A DNA stretch of 64,000 nt from Hirsutella rhossiliensis (GCF_020360975.1 NW_025408681.1:1550001-1614000); one strand, 5' to 3'. Shown: positions 1-12,364, counted from the stretch's first letter. The notes: generated by a model not told the origin, from the sequence alone. Made by a program: numbers and translations.

Positions 1-358
1 GCTAGTATAATTAATAGGAAAAAGTAAGGTAAAGCTAGTAGTATAAAAAGCCTAAGGCTTAATTATATAAAAGCTATTAATAAGGTAGCGTTGCGCTACG
101 CTAAGAGAAGGGTATTATATAAAATTCTTTAACTATTATAAGTTATAAGCTTAAGCTATAGCTTAAGCTATATAGTTATATATAAAAGGCTAGATCCTAT
201 ATATATATATATAAGCTAGCTATATATAAGAGAGCTTTATATAGCTTATTAATATTATCTTATAAATAGTACCTATATATATACCTTTACTTACTTTATA
301 ATATTAATGCTAAAAGTATTATTATATCTTTTTAGCTAACTTTTAAAAGCTAAACTAA
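1..358. other. AT-rich RIP-degraded DNA, no gene seen
   Basis: No coding frame or recognisable element is visible. The stretch is AT-rich and CA/TG are nearly absent. It contains short palindromes, for example GTAGCG-TTG-CGCTAC at 85-99, and AT runs near 200-215. It is the left flank of Copia-1. It does not clearly match the part of Gypsy-B that would lie upstream of the Gypsy-A sequence on the other side of Copia-1. Confidence 0.6.
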
Positions 359-363
359 AAATA

Positions 364-921
364 TAAAAAAGGTATATACTTAAAACCGCTATAAATAATA
401 TATTATACCCCCTTAAGTATAGTATTATATAGCTATTAGTAGGTATTATATAGAGTATAAATCGCTTATTATTTTATATATTAATATATATTAAACGGGT
501 TACTAGTTATTATATAATTAGGAATCGAAGGAATAGAGCTAGCTTAAAATACTAGCTAAGACCTTTTAAGACCTCTTAAGAATACTAGTACGGCTAACCT
601 CCTTTAAATATAAATATTAGTAGAACTAAGATACTTCTAGATATACTTAACGTATTATATAATTCCTTAGTCTTAGGGCTATATAGTAGCCTAAATCTAG
701 TCCTAAAAGGTTCTTTTATTTAGCTATAATTATCTATATAAGATAGTATATCCGCTAGTAGATAGAGAAAGAATAATTAACTTTAATACCTCTTTTATAT
801 AATAATATACTACTAATAAATTCTATTATAATTCCTGCCTTATACTCCTTCTTCCCCTCTATTACGTAGTCTTATATAATTCCTTAATTTCCTAAAATTC
901 CGCTTTTAATTATATACCTTA
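364..921 (+). repeat. Copia-1 5' LTR
   Basis: This segment matches 12847-13388 closely from about 430 onward and ends at the same point, ...ATATACCTTA. Differences between the two are mostly C/T and G/A. The first 70 bases align poorly, so the start is inferred from the 3' LTR start after the polypurine tract (TAAGGAACGG against TAAAAAAGGT). It is directly followed by a primer-binding-like site. Confidence 0.75.
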
Positions 922-924
922 ATA

Positions 925-936
925 GGTTATAAGCCC
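925..936 (+). other. Copia-1 primer-binding site (half initiator-tRNA type)
   Basis: GGTTATAAGCCC starts four bases after the 5' LTR end. Copia-group elements including Drosophila copia and Ty5 prime from a cleaved initiator Met tRNA, with a GGTTATGGGCCC-like site complementary to the anticodon region. The same core recurs next to the Copia-2a LTR and in the TRIM. The match to a tRNA of this organism is inferred. Confidence 0.65.
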
Positions 937-1049
937 AGCTTACTCCTTTTAAGCTAGGAAATTAACTTATACCTTTAAAATTCCTCGTTAAAATACCGGA
1001 TTAAAATTCCTTTCGAAATTCCCTCTAACTTCTTTTACCTTCCTACGCT

Positions 1050-1850
1050 CTTAAACTTCTATCTAGACTTCTCGATCCCTATAAACGAAATAATACTAAA
1101 TCTATATAAAATAAGTAGATAGAAAGAATATAAATTTACTAGACTTAAGGGAAATTTAAATTATACCTTATAAACTCTAAGGATAGAAGCTATCCTTATA
1201 AAAGAAAAGCTTATTACTACTTTAAAGTAAGTAAATTATATATAGACTATAAAGGCTTTATCTATAATATTCCTCTAAGTTAAAGATAGTCCCTTAATAT
1301 AAATTCGGTATCTAAAAAATACTAAAGAAGCGTAGGATAAGCTTAAAAAGCTATATAATCCGTTAAACTTTTTATCGAATTATCTACTTATTAAGCAGCT
1401 CTTTAATCTTAGTCCCTTAGACTTTAGTTTAAAGAAATACCTTTATAAGGTAAAGGAAATTTATAAGGATTTAAAATCCTATAATATAGAAATTCCGGAA
1501 GTTATTCTTATAGTATAGATTCTTAATTGCCTTAATAAGGGATTTAGAAGCTATATTATAAATATTATATAGAGCCTTAGGTATAATTCTATAGCGTTTA
1601 CCCTTAAAACCTTAATAGCTAGTCTTTTAGATAAAGTAAGAAGAATAAAGGATATAGATAAATCTTTAGAGAAAGCCTTCTTAATATAAAGGAAGCCTTA
1701 GAAATCCTATAGAAATTCTATAGATACTCCTTATTATAAGGAATATAAAAAACTAAGGCATTTTATAGTAAATTACTATAAATTATACCTAAATAAGGCT
1801 CCTACTTATTAGGTTTTAAATAAAGGAAAAAAGGACGATAGGACTTAAAT
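1050..1850 (+). pseudogene. Copia-1 gag (UBN2-type) pseudogene
   Basis: The + strand translation, read through TAA/TAG, gives a Copia capsid-like (UBN2) pattern: a domain with spaced Trp/Gln positions now stops, then an SLxDK-type segment near 1615-1640 and a zinc knuckle at 1735-1776. The knuckle spacing is exactly C-x2-C-x4-H-x4-C, but all three Cys codons read Tyr (TAT, TAT, TAC) and only His (CAT at 1759) remains. Gag would package the element RNA. No usable ATG is seen, as expected where ATG has become ATA. Confidence 0.82.
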
Positions 1851-3975
1851 TTCTAAGAAGAGAAAATCTTCTTCTTTTTCTCCTTCTTCTTTTAAGAAGA
1901 AATCCCCTTTTAGTAGTATTTCTACTACTAATAAAAAAAGGAAGGCTCGAATTATAGAGCTAGAGTCTAATTCGGACGATAGTAATAAGGTCTTAAATAT
2001 AGCTTCGTAAGAAAATATAGACCTAGATATCGACCTTATAGACCTTTCTAAGGCTCCGACCCTTATATAAACGTCTAAGGATTTAAAGGTAATTTTAACC
2101 TCTATAAATACCCTTATAGTAGAAGCTAATAAAGACTCTCTTTTAAGACCTTTAAAAGCCTTAATTCCTAGAATAAAGGAATTAGTTTTAAAGGTAAGAG
2201 AAGGAGGATTTCTTAGTTATAAGAATAAAAGGATCTTTAATTTTATTTATAATACTAGAGCTACTAGGTATATAGTATCGAATAAGAATTTCCTTATTAA
2301 CTATAAAGATATTAAGTCTAAAGTTTACTAGGGAAAAGCTTCTTTTATATTAGTAAAAGGAAAGGGGGACTTAGTATTTAAGTTCCTATATAATAGTAAA
2401 AGGTATATCCTTTAAGACTACTTTTATATACTTAAATTAAAGGTAAATATACTATCTTAATCTTATTTTAATAATACCTATGCCTTAATAAGAGGAAATA
2501 AAGTCCTTTTATTAGATAATAAGGCTAAGGTCCTTACTAAAGGGCTTCTTAGAAATAAATTATATTATATTCCTATAAAACCTTTATTAGAAAGCTAATT
2601 AATCCTTATTATATCTTTAAAAGTAAAGGATATAGATTTTTATACTTAGTACTTATACTTAGGGTATATAAATAGTAAGGCTATTTTAGAAGTATTAAAA
2701 AGATATAATAAGGATATAAAAATACCTTTAAAAGAGGAAAATAAAATAAGATAATACGAAATATATATTAGAGCTAAAGTAATAAATAAGATTAATAAAT
2801 AACCTTTATATAAGTCTTATACCTATTTAGAAAAAATAGTATTAAATGTTTAAGGGCTAATTAAAGTACTTACTTATAATAAATATTACTATTATATTTC
2901 TTTCCTAAACGTAGGAACCTAATATCTAGAAATATACCTTCTTCGAAAAAAGAGGGAAGCTTTAAATAGGTTCCTAGAATTTAAAAATAGGGTAGAAAAT
3001 AACCCTTAAAATACTAGGAAAAAAGAAGCATTTTCTAATAATAATAAAGAATTTATATATAAAATAAAGCTTTACTACGAAAAAGAAGGAATTACGTTTA
3101 ATTCTAGTCCTCTTAGGACGCCGGAATCTAATAGTAGAATAAAAAGAATAAATCGTACTATATTAAAAAAAGGTATAAGCTCTTTTATTTACTACTAAGC
3201 TTCCTAAATATCTATAAAGAGAAGCTATTTTAATAGCTACCTATTTATATAATAGATTACTATATTCTACGATAGGATTTAAAAGTCTTATAGAAAAAGG
3301 GGATAATATAATACTACCCTTTAAGACCTTAAATAAATTTAAGACCTTTAAAAGCCTTATATATTATAAGAATAAAGACCTTAAATATAAGCTAGATAAT
3401 AGAGCTTTTAAGGGAATAATAGTAAGCTATTTAGAAAATATATATAAAATCTAGGAACTTTCTAAGAGAAAGATTACTATTTCTAGAAATATTATTATAC
3501 TAGAAAATAAATTTATAAAAGATCTAGAAATTTCTAGTAGTAATAATACCTTTAATTTTATTTTTATTTTAAATAAAGATAAGCTAGAAAGCTATATCCT
3601 TATAGAGGAAGCTATTAAAGAACCTAGAGATAAAAGTCCCTTACCCTTTATAGAAGAAGAGTCTTTAAATAATAATCCTATTCCTACTACTAGTAAAATA
3701 GTAGTAGAATTACCTAAGAAGTAGGAAGGGTTTAATTTTAATTATATCAAATACCTTAACGTTAATTTATTTTTAAACTATAATTTTATAAAGTTAATTC
3801 TAGCTAGTATAGAAAATTAGGATCTAAAAATTCTAAAGACCTATAAATAGGTAGTAAATAGCCTTAAAGTAGTATTTTAGAAAGAAGCTATAATTAAGGA
3901 AATTATCTAGCTAATTAAATATAAAACTTAGGAATTTTCCTACCTCCCTAAGGATAGGAAGGCTATAAGAGGCCG
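1851..3975 (+). pseudogene. Copia-1 protease-linker and integrase pseudogene
   Basis: The region begins with a Lys/Ser-rich linker (1850-2000). Near 2640-2670 is a GAG-pre-integrase-like segment with the expected Gly and with His positions read as Tyr. The integrase core follows at about 2830-3160. Its end carries the Copia signature TPESNSRIKRINRT, matching TPEQNG..ER.NRT of the family. The C-terminal part continues to about 3500, then an acidic linker leads to the start of reverse transcriptase (LPKDRKAIRGR near 3940-3975), where the frame is cut by a 0.6-kb insertion. The integrase would have joined the cDNA to the host chromosome. It is dead through many TAA/TAG codons. Confidence 0.82.
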
Positions 3976-4596
3976 AAACTTCTTTATGCCTTTAATAGTA
4001 AGGGGTCTAGATATAGCAAAGTAAACCTAGGGCTTTTTAATAAAAAGCGAAAGATATTTTAGTATAAAAGTCTTTATTAGAGCTTCTTCTATTACTAAGT
4101 AATAAGAAGAAAAAAAGTAAAAAAGCCTTCTATATCTAAAGGATTAGCTAAGTAGTAATAAAAAGAAATATACTACCTACTTCGCGCTTTTTTTATATAG
4201 CACCTTATAAGGGAAATAAAAATAATAATTTCGCTTAATATTTTATTAAGAACGTTTAACGACTAATAAGTAAGTAATACTAAAAATAAGCTTAATACGA
4301 TAACCTTGAAATTTAAAGTACTACTACTATAGCGAAGCTAGGGTAAAGCGGTTATTTATACTAAAGCGCGCTTAAAAATTTAAGATATAGTCTAAATATA
4401 TCTAAAGAGATATAAAGTATAAATTAAAAATTATATTAAATTATATTATTATCTAAAGAGGTTTCTCTATAAATAATATAACTTTAAATAGATTCTTCGC
4501 TCTATACTTTATATTACCTTTTATATTAGCTATATTAATATTAATGTATTTAATAGTAGTATACGATTTAGCTAGAGCTAGTAATCTATTACTACT
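3976..4596. other. About 620-bp non-coding insertion inside Copia-1 reverse transcriptase
   Basis: Coding similarity to Copia reverse transcriptase stops after LPKDRKAIRGR and resumes at 4597 with VYTIKKDS...KYKARF, which would normally be contiguous. The sequence between has no frame and is less depleted in some TG (for example near 3987 and 4310). I saw no convincing terminal repeats, only a weak inverted similarity (TTAATAGTA near the left end, TACTATTAA at the right junction), and no target duplication. A MITE, a solo LTR or a composite are all possible. Confidence 0.45.
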
Positions 4597-6110
4597 AGGT
4601 CTATACTATTAAGAAGGATAGTTAAAATAATATAATAAAATATAAAGCCCGTTTTATAATATAGGGATTTAAGTAGATCTATAGCTTAGATTTCCTAGAT
4701 ACCTTCTTAACTATAGCTAGGCCTAAATCTATTAGAATTCTACTTATTTTAGTAATTATCTATAAATTCGAAGTTTTATAAATAAATATAATAAATGCCT
4801 TTATATATACTAATATAGATAGCGAAGTATATATCGATCTTCCTATAAGCTATAAAGAATATACTCTTAAAGAATATTATTTAAAATATAGATTAGCTTA
4901 TAAAGCTAAAAGAGTTAAATTAACTAATTTCCTAGACCTATATAAAACCGGTTAGATTAAGGCTAAGCTAAAGAAAGTATTATAAAGCTTAAAATAAAGT
5001 GCTAAGCTTTAGTATAATTATTTAAAAATTATACTAAATAAACTTAGATTTCTTCTTCTTTTAATAAATAAAGGAGTATTTATAAATAAGGACTATAGTA
5101 TAGCCTTAGTAATTTATATCGACGACCTTCTTATAGTAGGGCCCTTTAAATCTATAATAAGAAAAAGATTATTTAAAGAATTATCTAAATTCCTAGATTT
5201 TACTATCTTAAGAGATATAAAAGACTTCTTAGGTCTAAATATTATAATAAACTAAGAAAATAAAGAGCTATATATATCTTAAGAAATTTATACCTTAAAT
5301 AAATTAAAGGAATTTAATAAAGAAGGTTTAAAACCTTTAAATTTAACCGCTATAGTAAGCTTTAAGCTTATAAAAGCAAAGGAATTACCTTTTAAAGAAG
5401 ATATATTATAATTTTAAAAGGAAATAGGATCTCTATTATACTTAGCCTTATTTACTAGGCTAGATATCTTTTATTCTATAATTTTATAACCTAGATTCGC
5501 GGCTAAGCCTAACTAGATATATTTTAAGGCTTTAAATATAATTTATAAATATTTAAATAAATTCCCTACCTTAAAGATTAAATATAATTATAATATCCCT
5601 TTTACCTATCTATATATAAAGGGTTTTACCGACTCTAGCTAAGCGTCGGATTTAATAGACGGAAAATCCTTTTTCGGTTACTATTTCTATATATATAATA
5701 ATATAATAAGCTAGGCTTACTTTAAGTAGAAAGCTATTGCCCTTTCTACCTATAAAGTTAAGTATATTAGCCTTAAGGAGGTAAATAAAGAAGCTATTTA
5801 TTTAAATATACTTTTTAAATATATTACTAAGGATCTATCTATTAAGCTTCTTAATACTATACCTCTTATTTTAATAGATAATACTACTACTATTAAATTA
5901 GTAGAAAATCCGGAATTTTATAAAAGGTCTAAGTATATAAGATTAGCCTATTATTATACTAAAACTAGTATAAGAGAAGGGGAAATTAGAGTTTTTTATA
6001 TTAAATTATAAAATAATATAGCTAATATTTTTACGAAGGAATTAAGACCTAGATTACTTTATAAATTTAAAGCCGGTCTTTCCTTAATATAAGTTCCTAA
6101 GTAATTAAAA
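4597..6110 (+). pseudogene. Copia-1 reverse transcriptase and RNase H pseudogene
   Basis: The frame shows KYKARF, GFKQ-like and NAF...EVYIDLP segments, then the catalytic box YIDD at 5115-5126 (kept, followed by LLIVG). RNase H follows with TDSS.ASD near 5630-5650, a STYK.KYISL.EV..EA segment near 5740-5795, and YIRLAYYYTKTSIREGEI near 5935-5990, where family members have KHIDI..HF.RE. These enzymes would copy the RNA to DNA in the virus-like particle. Stops are TAA/TAG at expected Trp or Gln positions. Confidence 0.9.
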
Positions 6111-6466
6111 AAGGTTTTTAGATATTTCTTATACTTTCTATATCTTTCCCTTACTAGGTTTTTCCTTTTTAGGTTTCTTATAGAAATATTTACTAGGTTT
6201 TTATCTATTAAGATTTTCCTAGTAATAATAGGTTTTACCTTATATAAGGTTATCCTATAAATAATTATTATAACTATAGACTTTTCCTACTATAAATATT
6301 TCTATTAGTATATACCTAAGGATTTATTTTCCTAAGAAAGAATAGGTTTTTATATATCCTATTAAGGTATAAGAGTACTTTTCCTAAATTATGTTTTTAC
6401 CCTATATATATACTACTATAAATAAATTAGTAAAGAGTATATAAATCTACTCTTTAAGGGAGGCTA
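6111..6466 (+). other. Copia-1 3' non-coding region with polypurine tract
   Basis: No frame is seen after the RNase H end. The stretch ends in CTTTAAGGGAGG (about 6451-6462), a purine tract placed right before the 3' LTR start, as required for plus-strand priming. Confidence 0.6.
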
Positions 6467-6499
6467 TAAGGAACGGTGTTTTCCTATTATAAATAAAGT
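6467..6499 (+). repeat. Copia-1 3' LTR, left piece
   Basis: The first 33 bases of the 3' LTR lie between the polypurine tract and the start of Copia-2a. The last five (AAAGT, 6495-6499) are the target site duplicated by Copia-2a. The LTR resumes at 12847. Confidence 0.7.
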
Positions 6500-6976
6500 T
6501 CTCGCGAAGAGAGATGCAAGAAGTGCATGTAAAATGCATAAAGGTGAAATTAGAAGTAAGGGGTCGGATAGGCAGGGCAGAGGGATTTGATTCTTGCAGG
6601 AGCAGCAATAAAGGTAGGGGAGTGATTGTTGTATTTCCTTAATTCTCCTTCTTTTCTCTATCCAACGCCCTTCTTTATACCCGTCTAGCATCTCAATTAA
6701 CATAGAAGATCCTGCTTAAAGAAGCCACTAATGTCCTTTCGACTACCGAGCTTTTTGCCGGTTTTTCCCCTATTTTCTAGCCGTTGCCGGCATATCCGTC
6801 TTATCTCTCGCCACCTCTATAGGAAGCTATCGCCACTTCTGCTTCCCCTCTTGCCCCTACCCTCCTCTCTGCACCTCCTTTCAGCTCCTTCCTCAAAACC
6901 TGTTTTTCAGCTTCCTAGGTCCCTCGTGCCAAGGGATATCTCCGAGAACTGCGAAATCAGGCCACGCTTCGCGACA
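6500..6976 (-). repeat. Copia-2a LTR (3' LTR in element orientation)
   Basis: 477 bp, collinear with 12365-12841. About a dozen differences are visible and nearly all are C/T or G/A. Terminal inverted bases are TGTCGCGAAG and CTTCGCGAGA. The adjoining internal sequence at 6977-6990 is the polypurine tract read on the minus strand. Confidence 0.95.
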
Positions 6977-7329
6977 CACCCCCTTAGCTATGGCCTGCCC
7001 CTTAAGGGCATAGCTAATACGGCTTCGGGCTGGTGAGCGTATAGAGGAGGTCTCAGTCTGCACTTCTCCCCTACTCGAGAAATCCGGGTTTTAGCCCCGG
7101 GCTCTTTTAGACCTACTTTAGGAAAAGGGGCCTAAGGAGGAAATCAAGTCCTATAAGAAAGGGGGTCTTCTCTAAGGACAAGTCCCTAAAAAGGGGGCCT
7201 TTAAGAAGAATAAGTCCTAATTAAGCTAGGGGCCCTCCTTTAGGATAAGTCCTAATTCCTCTCTTCGGCTATAGACGTCTCCTTCCTCCTACGTGCTATT
7301 AGCTCCTCTCATAGACTCTCAAGGCGGGC

Positions 7330-10300
7330 TTCTAAGGATAGCTTCTCTCGAACGTCTTCTAGCCTAATTTGCTGTAAAAAGACAGCTAGCTTCTGCTTTA
7401 GCAGGGGCTTCGTAAGACCGTCGGCTTTCATCGATGCCGTTAGAACCTAACGGACGGAAATAAGTCCCCTTTAGACCTCTTAGCGTAACTAATGCTAGTA
7501 GATATCGATATGCCGTAGCCGGGTCGATAACTTGCTGTTTTCCGTAAGAATTCGTATAGTTTACGTGTTATCGCATTCTATAGCTAACGGGGACGGAATT
7601 TACAGTCGTAACGATATTAGCAGCCGGCTAAGGAAAATCGCTTCTTTTAACGCTTTTAAAAGAGCTAGTAGCTCTGCCTCCGTGCTTAATATAGTGACGG
7701 TAGCTTATTTCGAAGCTTTCTAAGCAATGGTTCCTCTAAAAAGGGATATAATATACCCCCCTATGAGCTCTTTCTATCTAAGGAATTGTCCGCAAAGGAC
7801 GAATCGCTCGAACAAAGGAAGATTTCGGCAGCTTATTTCCTTCCCTGCCCTCCTAGGCGTAGACCATATAATCTCGTTGAATAGAGATAAAGGATAGCTC
7901 TGTCTGCTGCTTCTTAATGCCTAGGGCTAGGATTCTAGTTGTGCCTAGCTAGCCGGGAGACCGTAAAAGAGATATCCGGTCTAGTAGAAATAGCTAAAAA
8001 AAGCAGGGAGCCTACCTTCTATTGATATTAGTGTTTCTCTTGCTCCCTAGCTTGAACGGACGGATCAGGCAAAAGCTCTTCGTCTAATATAGGCGTAGAG
8101 GGAAGCTTCTTATCGAGGGAATTAAGGAGGAATTTATAAGCGACCTTATCGATATAGGCGTCTTAGGTAAGCTAGATTATCCGTTAGGACCTATTCCTAA
8201 GGATTCGTATCCCTAGGAACCACTTTAGCTCCCCTAGCCTAGTTATCTTATACCTTTATTGCAGGCCTCGTATAGCCTCCCTAGCAGCAGCTTCTTCCTC
8301 TTTCGGGTAGGCCTAGATAATGTCGTCGACGTAGAAGAAGACCGTGATTTTACCCTTCTGCATTATACACGGTTCCTATAGGACTTTCTTAAAGCCTAGG
8401 GCTTCGAGGGAACCTATTAAATGCTGTTGCCAAAGAAGGGGTGATCTTCGTAGTCCGTATAGAGCTTTCCTAAGCCGTAGAACCTTTCCTAGCTATTGGA
8501 AGCCTAGTAGAAGGCGCATATAGATAACTTCTTCTTCTTCCTTAAGTAGACAGTTAATAAAGGCGTTAACTGCATCTATCTGTTCGAGCTCGAGGTCGAA
8601 TTCTGCTGCTATAGCTATAAGGGTCCGAAAAGACATCCCTGCTAGGGTGGTTGCCCTAGTAGGTAGATCCCCTTTTTCCTGCTAGTTCCCGTAGATAACT
8701 AGCCGGGCCTAGCACTTTTAAAGGAAGCCGTGTTTATTAGTCTTATAGATAAAGACCTACTTGCAGCTAAGGACCTGTTTTCCTCTTGCTTTTTCCTTAA
8801 GGACCTCTTCGAAAGACCCTATCTCTTCGTGTAAGGCTAGGTGGTCTTTCTAGGCCTAGAAAAACTAGTCTCTAAAGGGGTGTCTTTCTAGCTGCTTTTA
8901 GTTTGCTAGTAGGTCCGGGAGGTCTCTTTTATATACCTTCCTTGCTAATACTGGCTTAAAAAGCCGGCCTGCTGTGAACGCTCCGTGGGAACCGTCTTCT
9001 ATTAGCGTTAGGTAGAAGTCGGAAAAACGATCGAAATAAGGGAGAAACTAGTCTTCTTTCGTATCGGGCCCTATACCTTCCTTTACTTCTCGAAGCAGGG
9101 ATAAAAAGGCAGCCTAGTAATCCTTCGAGAGAGGTGCCTTTCCTACCCCCTTAGGGGTCGAGACGGGAAGACTAACTAAAAAAGCTGCTTCTAGATCTTC
9201 TTCTTATTCCATAAGAGGAGGCGTAGGGAGGTAAGCGTATTCCAGCTCTACCGCTTTCCTATAGTCTCCTTCTTCGTTTAGATTATCTAATCTAGTAGCT
9301 TCCTCTTCGAAGTTAGCGTTATCCTCGACTACTTCGACGTCGGTTTCTTCTTCCGTTTCCTTATCTAGGACCTCTTCTTAAGACTATTAGGAAGGGGGGA
9401 TTTAGATCTTCTAAATTAGCTAACGTTATAAGTATAAGAGGGGCTATTAATCCCTCTTTCCGTCGAAGAAGCTAAATTCGTCGAAAATTATATCCCTAGT
9501 CGAAATAACCTTCCGTAAAAGAGGAATCTAGATCCGGAAGATATTCGTAGAATTATAACTAACGAGGTAACTAATAAAGGCTCTCGGATCAAGCTTTCTT
9601 TTCTTCTTCCTTTTTAGCTATACATCGGCAGTTATTGCGTATGCCTTGCAGCCGTAGGCACGAAGGTGGGCTAGCGAGGCCCTCTTCTTCGTAAAGAGCT
9701 CATGTAGGGATTTCCAGTCTGTTCCTTAGGTAGTCCCTCTAGGGTCCTTATAGTCCCTTAGGCTCCTAGGGTCCCTTAGGGTCCGGTTCCGAAGGTAATA
9801 GGCGGTCTCAACGACTTCCCTCTAAAGGTCGTATAGAAGCCTTGCAGCAAGTCTTATTATACGGGCCCTTTCTATTATAGCACCCCCTAATCTTTCTGCC
9901 CCTCCGTTCTAGGCCTAGGTATTCGGTGCTAACGGGAGGGGTAAAATGCCCCTTTTTCGAAGCTAATTTAAGATATCCTTCGTAAATAGCTCTCCGTTAG
10001 ACCGTATCTTCTTAACCTCGTAGCTAAAGTAGGATTTTATCTAGTTAACGAAGTCCCGGAGGGCAGACTAGTTATGCTTGCTTAGGTAGGTCCGTAAGAA
10101 ATAGGGGAAAACTATCCCTAAAAAAGCGTCTGTGAAAAACATTACCCTAACGAAGCTTTCCTAATCCCTAGAGACGTCGGTCTAATCGACCTAAATTTCC
10201 TTACACGGCTAGTCCGGCCGTAAAGGCGTTCGTCTAGAAATTCGTCTCCTTGTCTTCCCTTGGCCGTAGTATTCGCATTCGACGGTCTTTGGTCCCCTTA

Positions 10301-10860
10301 TTCGTACGCCCTATTGTTGTCCTAGCTTATATAAAGCTAAGGGGCCCGGGTGACTAAGTCGTGCATGCTAAAGAAGACCGTCTCCTTAGGCTGCCGGAAG
10401 AGGGTCCTTTAAACCTACCCTCCTTCGAGCAGGGAAAGCTAACTTCTCGAGAGATTCCTTCTTAAGGATAGGTCGGAATTCGAGAATAAATTAACCGAAT
10501 TTCTCCTCGATAAGCCTAATGGTCTGATTCTTCTAGACTAGCCTCGTAGGCTTAGACGTCGTATCCTAGAAGATTCCTTCCTTTTAAAGAAGGCGGAAGG
10601 AAATTAGGCTCGTTAAAAATCGAGGGCAAAAAGCTACCCTTTTTCGTCGAAGAATTCGTATAGACCTATTAGGTAATTTCATCGTGAAATTCACCCTTCC
10701 GTACCCCTCTATCCGTACGGTTGATTCCCCGGCAATAAGGTATTCCCTCCGTGCCTTCTTAAAGGACCGGAATCGTAAGAGTATATTGCAGATGTCGAGG
10801 GAAGCACCGGAGTCAAGGATAGCTGATTTTCGTAGGGGATAATCGGAGGGTCCTAACGGT
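7330..10860 (-). pseudogene. Copia-2a pol: protease, integrase, reverse transcriptase, RNase H
   Basis: Minus-strand order: an aspartic protease with ILDSGAS (about 10797-10820, Asp codon 10812-10814); a GAG-pre-integrase HARLSHPG (10341-10366); integrase with VD.TDVSRD (about 10165-10195), NGELFTKDIL (about 9970-10000) and AQNGGAERLGG (about 9886-9914); reverse transcriptase with VFFYVDDII, the YVDD codons at 8322-8333; and RNase H with LSTEAELLALLKALKEA (about 7630-7690), then a CDNT and RLRHIDIYQH segment. Protease, integrase and YVDD share one frame, also shared with gag. RNase H is in another frame, so at least one indel lies between about 7760 and 8300. Trp codons are frequently TAG. 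Confidence 0.92.
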
Positions 10861-10999
10861 TGGTCTTGCTGATCCGTGGGGAAGACGAATGCCGGATTTG
10901 CTATACCAACGATTTTTCCTCGAATTTACGGCTCGAATAAGGGCAGCGGCGTTATTAGTTGCTATTTCTTAGCAACCTAAATCTCGTCTATCTTCTTCT

Positions 11000-12290
11000 G
11001 CAACGAGGGATCCTCCTTAAGAGACTGTTGTATCGTTTCTTATAGCCTCTTTAAAGGGTTAAATCCTTCGGGTCGGTTTTCCTCAAAGACCTGCTAGTAT
11101 TGTGATAATCGATGGCCTAGGGATTTGCAGGCTAGGCAGCCGTTTCGTCTGGTCTTTCGTTTCTTCGAGGAATCCTCGTCCCGATCCGGAAGGTCTGCTT
11201 AAAAACCCCCCCTTTTTACCCCTTATTGCTGATTTTAACGAAGAGGTTCGATTTCGACTAGTTCCCTGATTTTTCGACTAATGGACTAAAAGGTCTATTA
11301 GGGGACTAGTCGGGCCGGTCTGACTAACGGGACCGGGGCCGGGCCCGGAGTAAGAGGCGGAGCCGGGGCCGGGCCTAGGGCAGCCGTTAATAACGGTGTT
11401 AATGCTCTCGAGGGAGGAGGAGCCGAAGGAGCAACAGCCGCAATAGCAGCAGCGGGAGCCGCAGCAGCAAGGGCTGCAGCAGCTGCAGGTCGAGCCGTCT
11501 AGGTTAAGTGCTGGCCACGAAGGAATAAGACTGCTTGCTATTATACTCTAGCAGCCTCTTCGTCTAGTTCCCGGCTAGCTTCTCGAAAGATAGTCGAGTA
11601 ACCGTCACTAATAGGCTTTATTAGCAGAGATATATCCCGTAGCTACTAGCCGGAAAGAGCTTTTGTGAGGAAGTATTAGTTAGCTTCCTCGAGGATTTCT
11701 TCCCACTTAGCTAGCCACGAAGAAGCTAGCAGGTTCCTAGCAGAAAAGGCTCCTAGGTGGGCCGTATAGGTCTTCCTAATACGGTTAGTTATATAACCTC
11801 TCGAGGGAGCTATCGAGGTCTCGAGCTTTAAAAGCCACTGCCTAGGAGTCTCTTCCTCTCGAAGAGAGATTAGCTTTGCGGCACTAACGGATTCCGTTAT
11901 CGCCGTACGAGCAGCCGTTAGCAACTTCGTCTCGTAAAGGTATTCCTTTCGGTGACTCTCGTAGTCGCCTAAGGCAGCAGAAAAAGCTCTCTGTTATGCA
12001 GAGGTTAGCTCAGAGAAGAGGGTAGCTCCCTTTGCAAAGTCCGTTGCCCTAGGACGAAGAGGGGGCTCGAGAGGGTCCTGCTTATTAGAGAAGACTAAAT
12101 TATAGATGGTTCTGTCCACACGAGCCCGTAGCTCCTTTACCCACTTATCCTAATCTTAGGGCTCTATAAGAATCGTCCTATGGACCGTAGGGACGGCAGA
12201 GGAGTCGGTTTTCGTTATCGTTACGGAAGAGGGGGGGCAGAAAAGTCGGGTATAAATCGGCTTTTCTAATAAGAGGGGTAAAAGGAAGCC
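11000..12290 (-). pseudogene. Copia-2a gag pseudogene
   Basis: One minus-strand frame runs from about 12290 to the knuckle with few stops. Open stretches at 12156-12290 and 11676-11924 are pieces of it, containing VPTVHRTILIEP and ETPRQWLLKLE...LGAFSARNLL. The zinc knuckle at 11097-11138 reads C-x2-C-x4-H-x4-Y, so only the last Cys was lost (to Tyr). An Ala/Pro-rich low-complexity segment lies between them (about 11330-11500, GC-rich). It is in frame with the protease, suggesting a single Gag-Pol polyprotein as usual in Copia. The start codon is uncertain: upstream codons run into the LTR. Confidence 0.88.
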
Positions 12291-12350
12291 ACGAGGGATG
12301 TAAGAAAGGTGCCTTTTGCAGCAGCCGGAAGGTATAGGAATTCTATTCCT

Positions 12351-12364
12351 CCCGGGCTTATAAC
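12351..12364 (-). other. Copia-2a primer-binding site
   Basis: On the minus strand GTTATAAGCCCGGG directly follows the LTR end. The GTTATAAGCCC core equals that of Copia-1 and nearly equals that of the TRIM at 31887. It is of the half initiator-tRNA type by comparison with copia-group elements. Confidence 0.65.

Noticed and set aside
85..99. GTAGCG-TTG-CGCTAC hairpin
   Set aside because: Isolated short palindrome in AT-rich DNA with no gene nearby; terminator function not supported.
6464..6703. Open frame of 79 codons on the minus strand
   Set aside because: It spans the Copia-1/Copia-2a junction and the LTR, so it is an accident of insertion.
6731..7036. Open frame of 101 codons on the + strand
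   Set aside because: It lies inside the Copia-2a LTR and the adjoining 3' non-coding part, antisense to the element, with low-complexity Leu/Pro/Ser content. No support as a gene.
7532..7723. Open frame of 63 codons on the + strand
   Set aside because: Antisense to the Copia-2a RNase H (CDNT and RHIDIYQH are read on the other strand).
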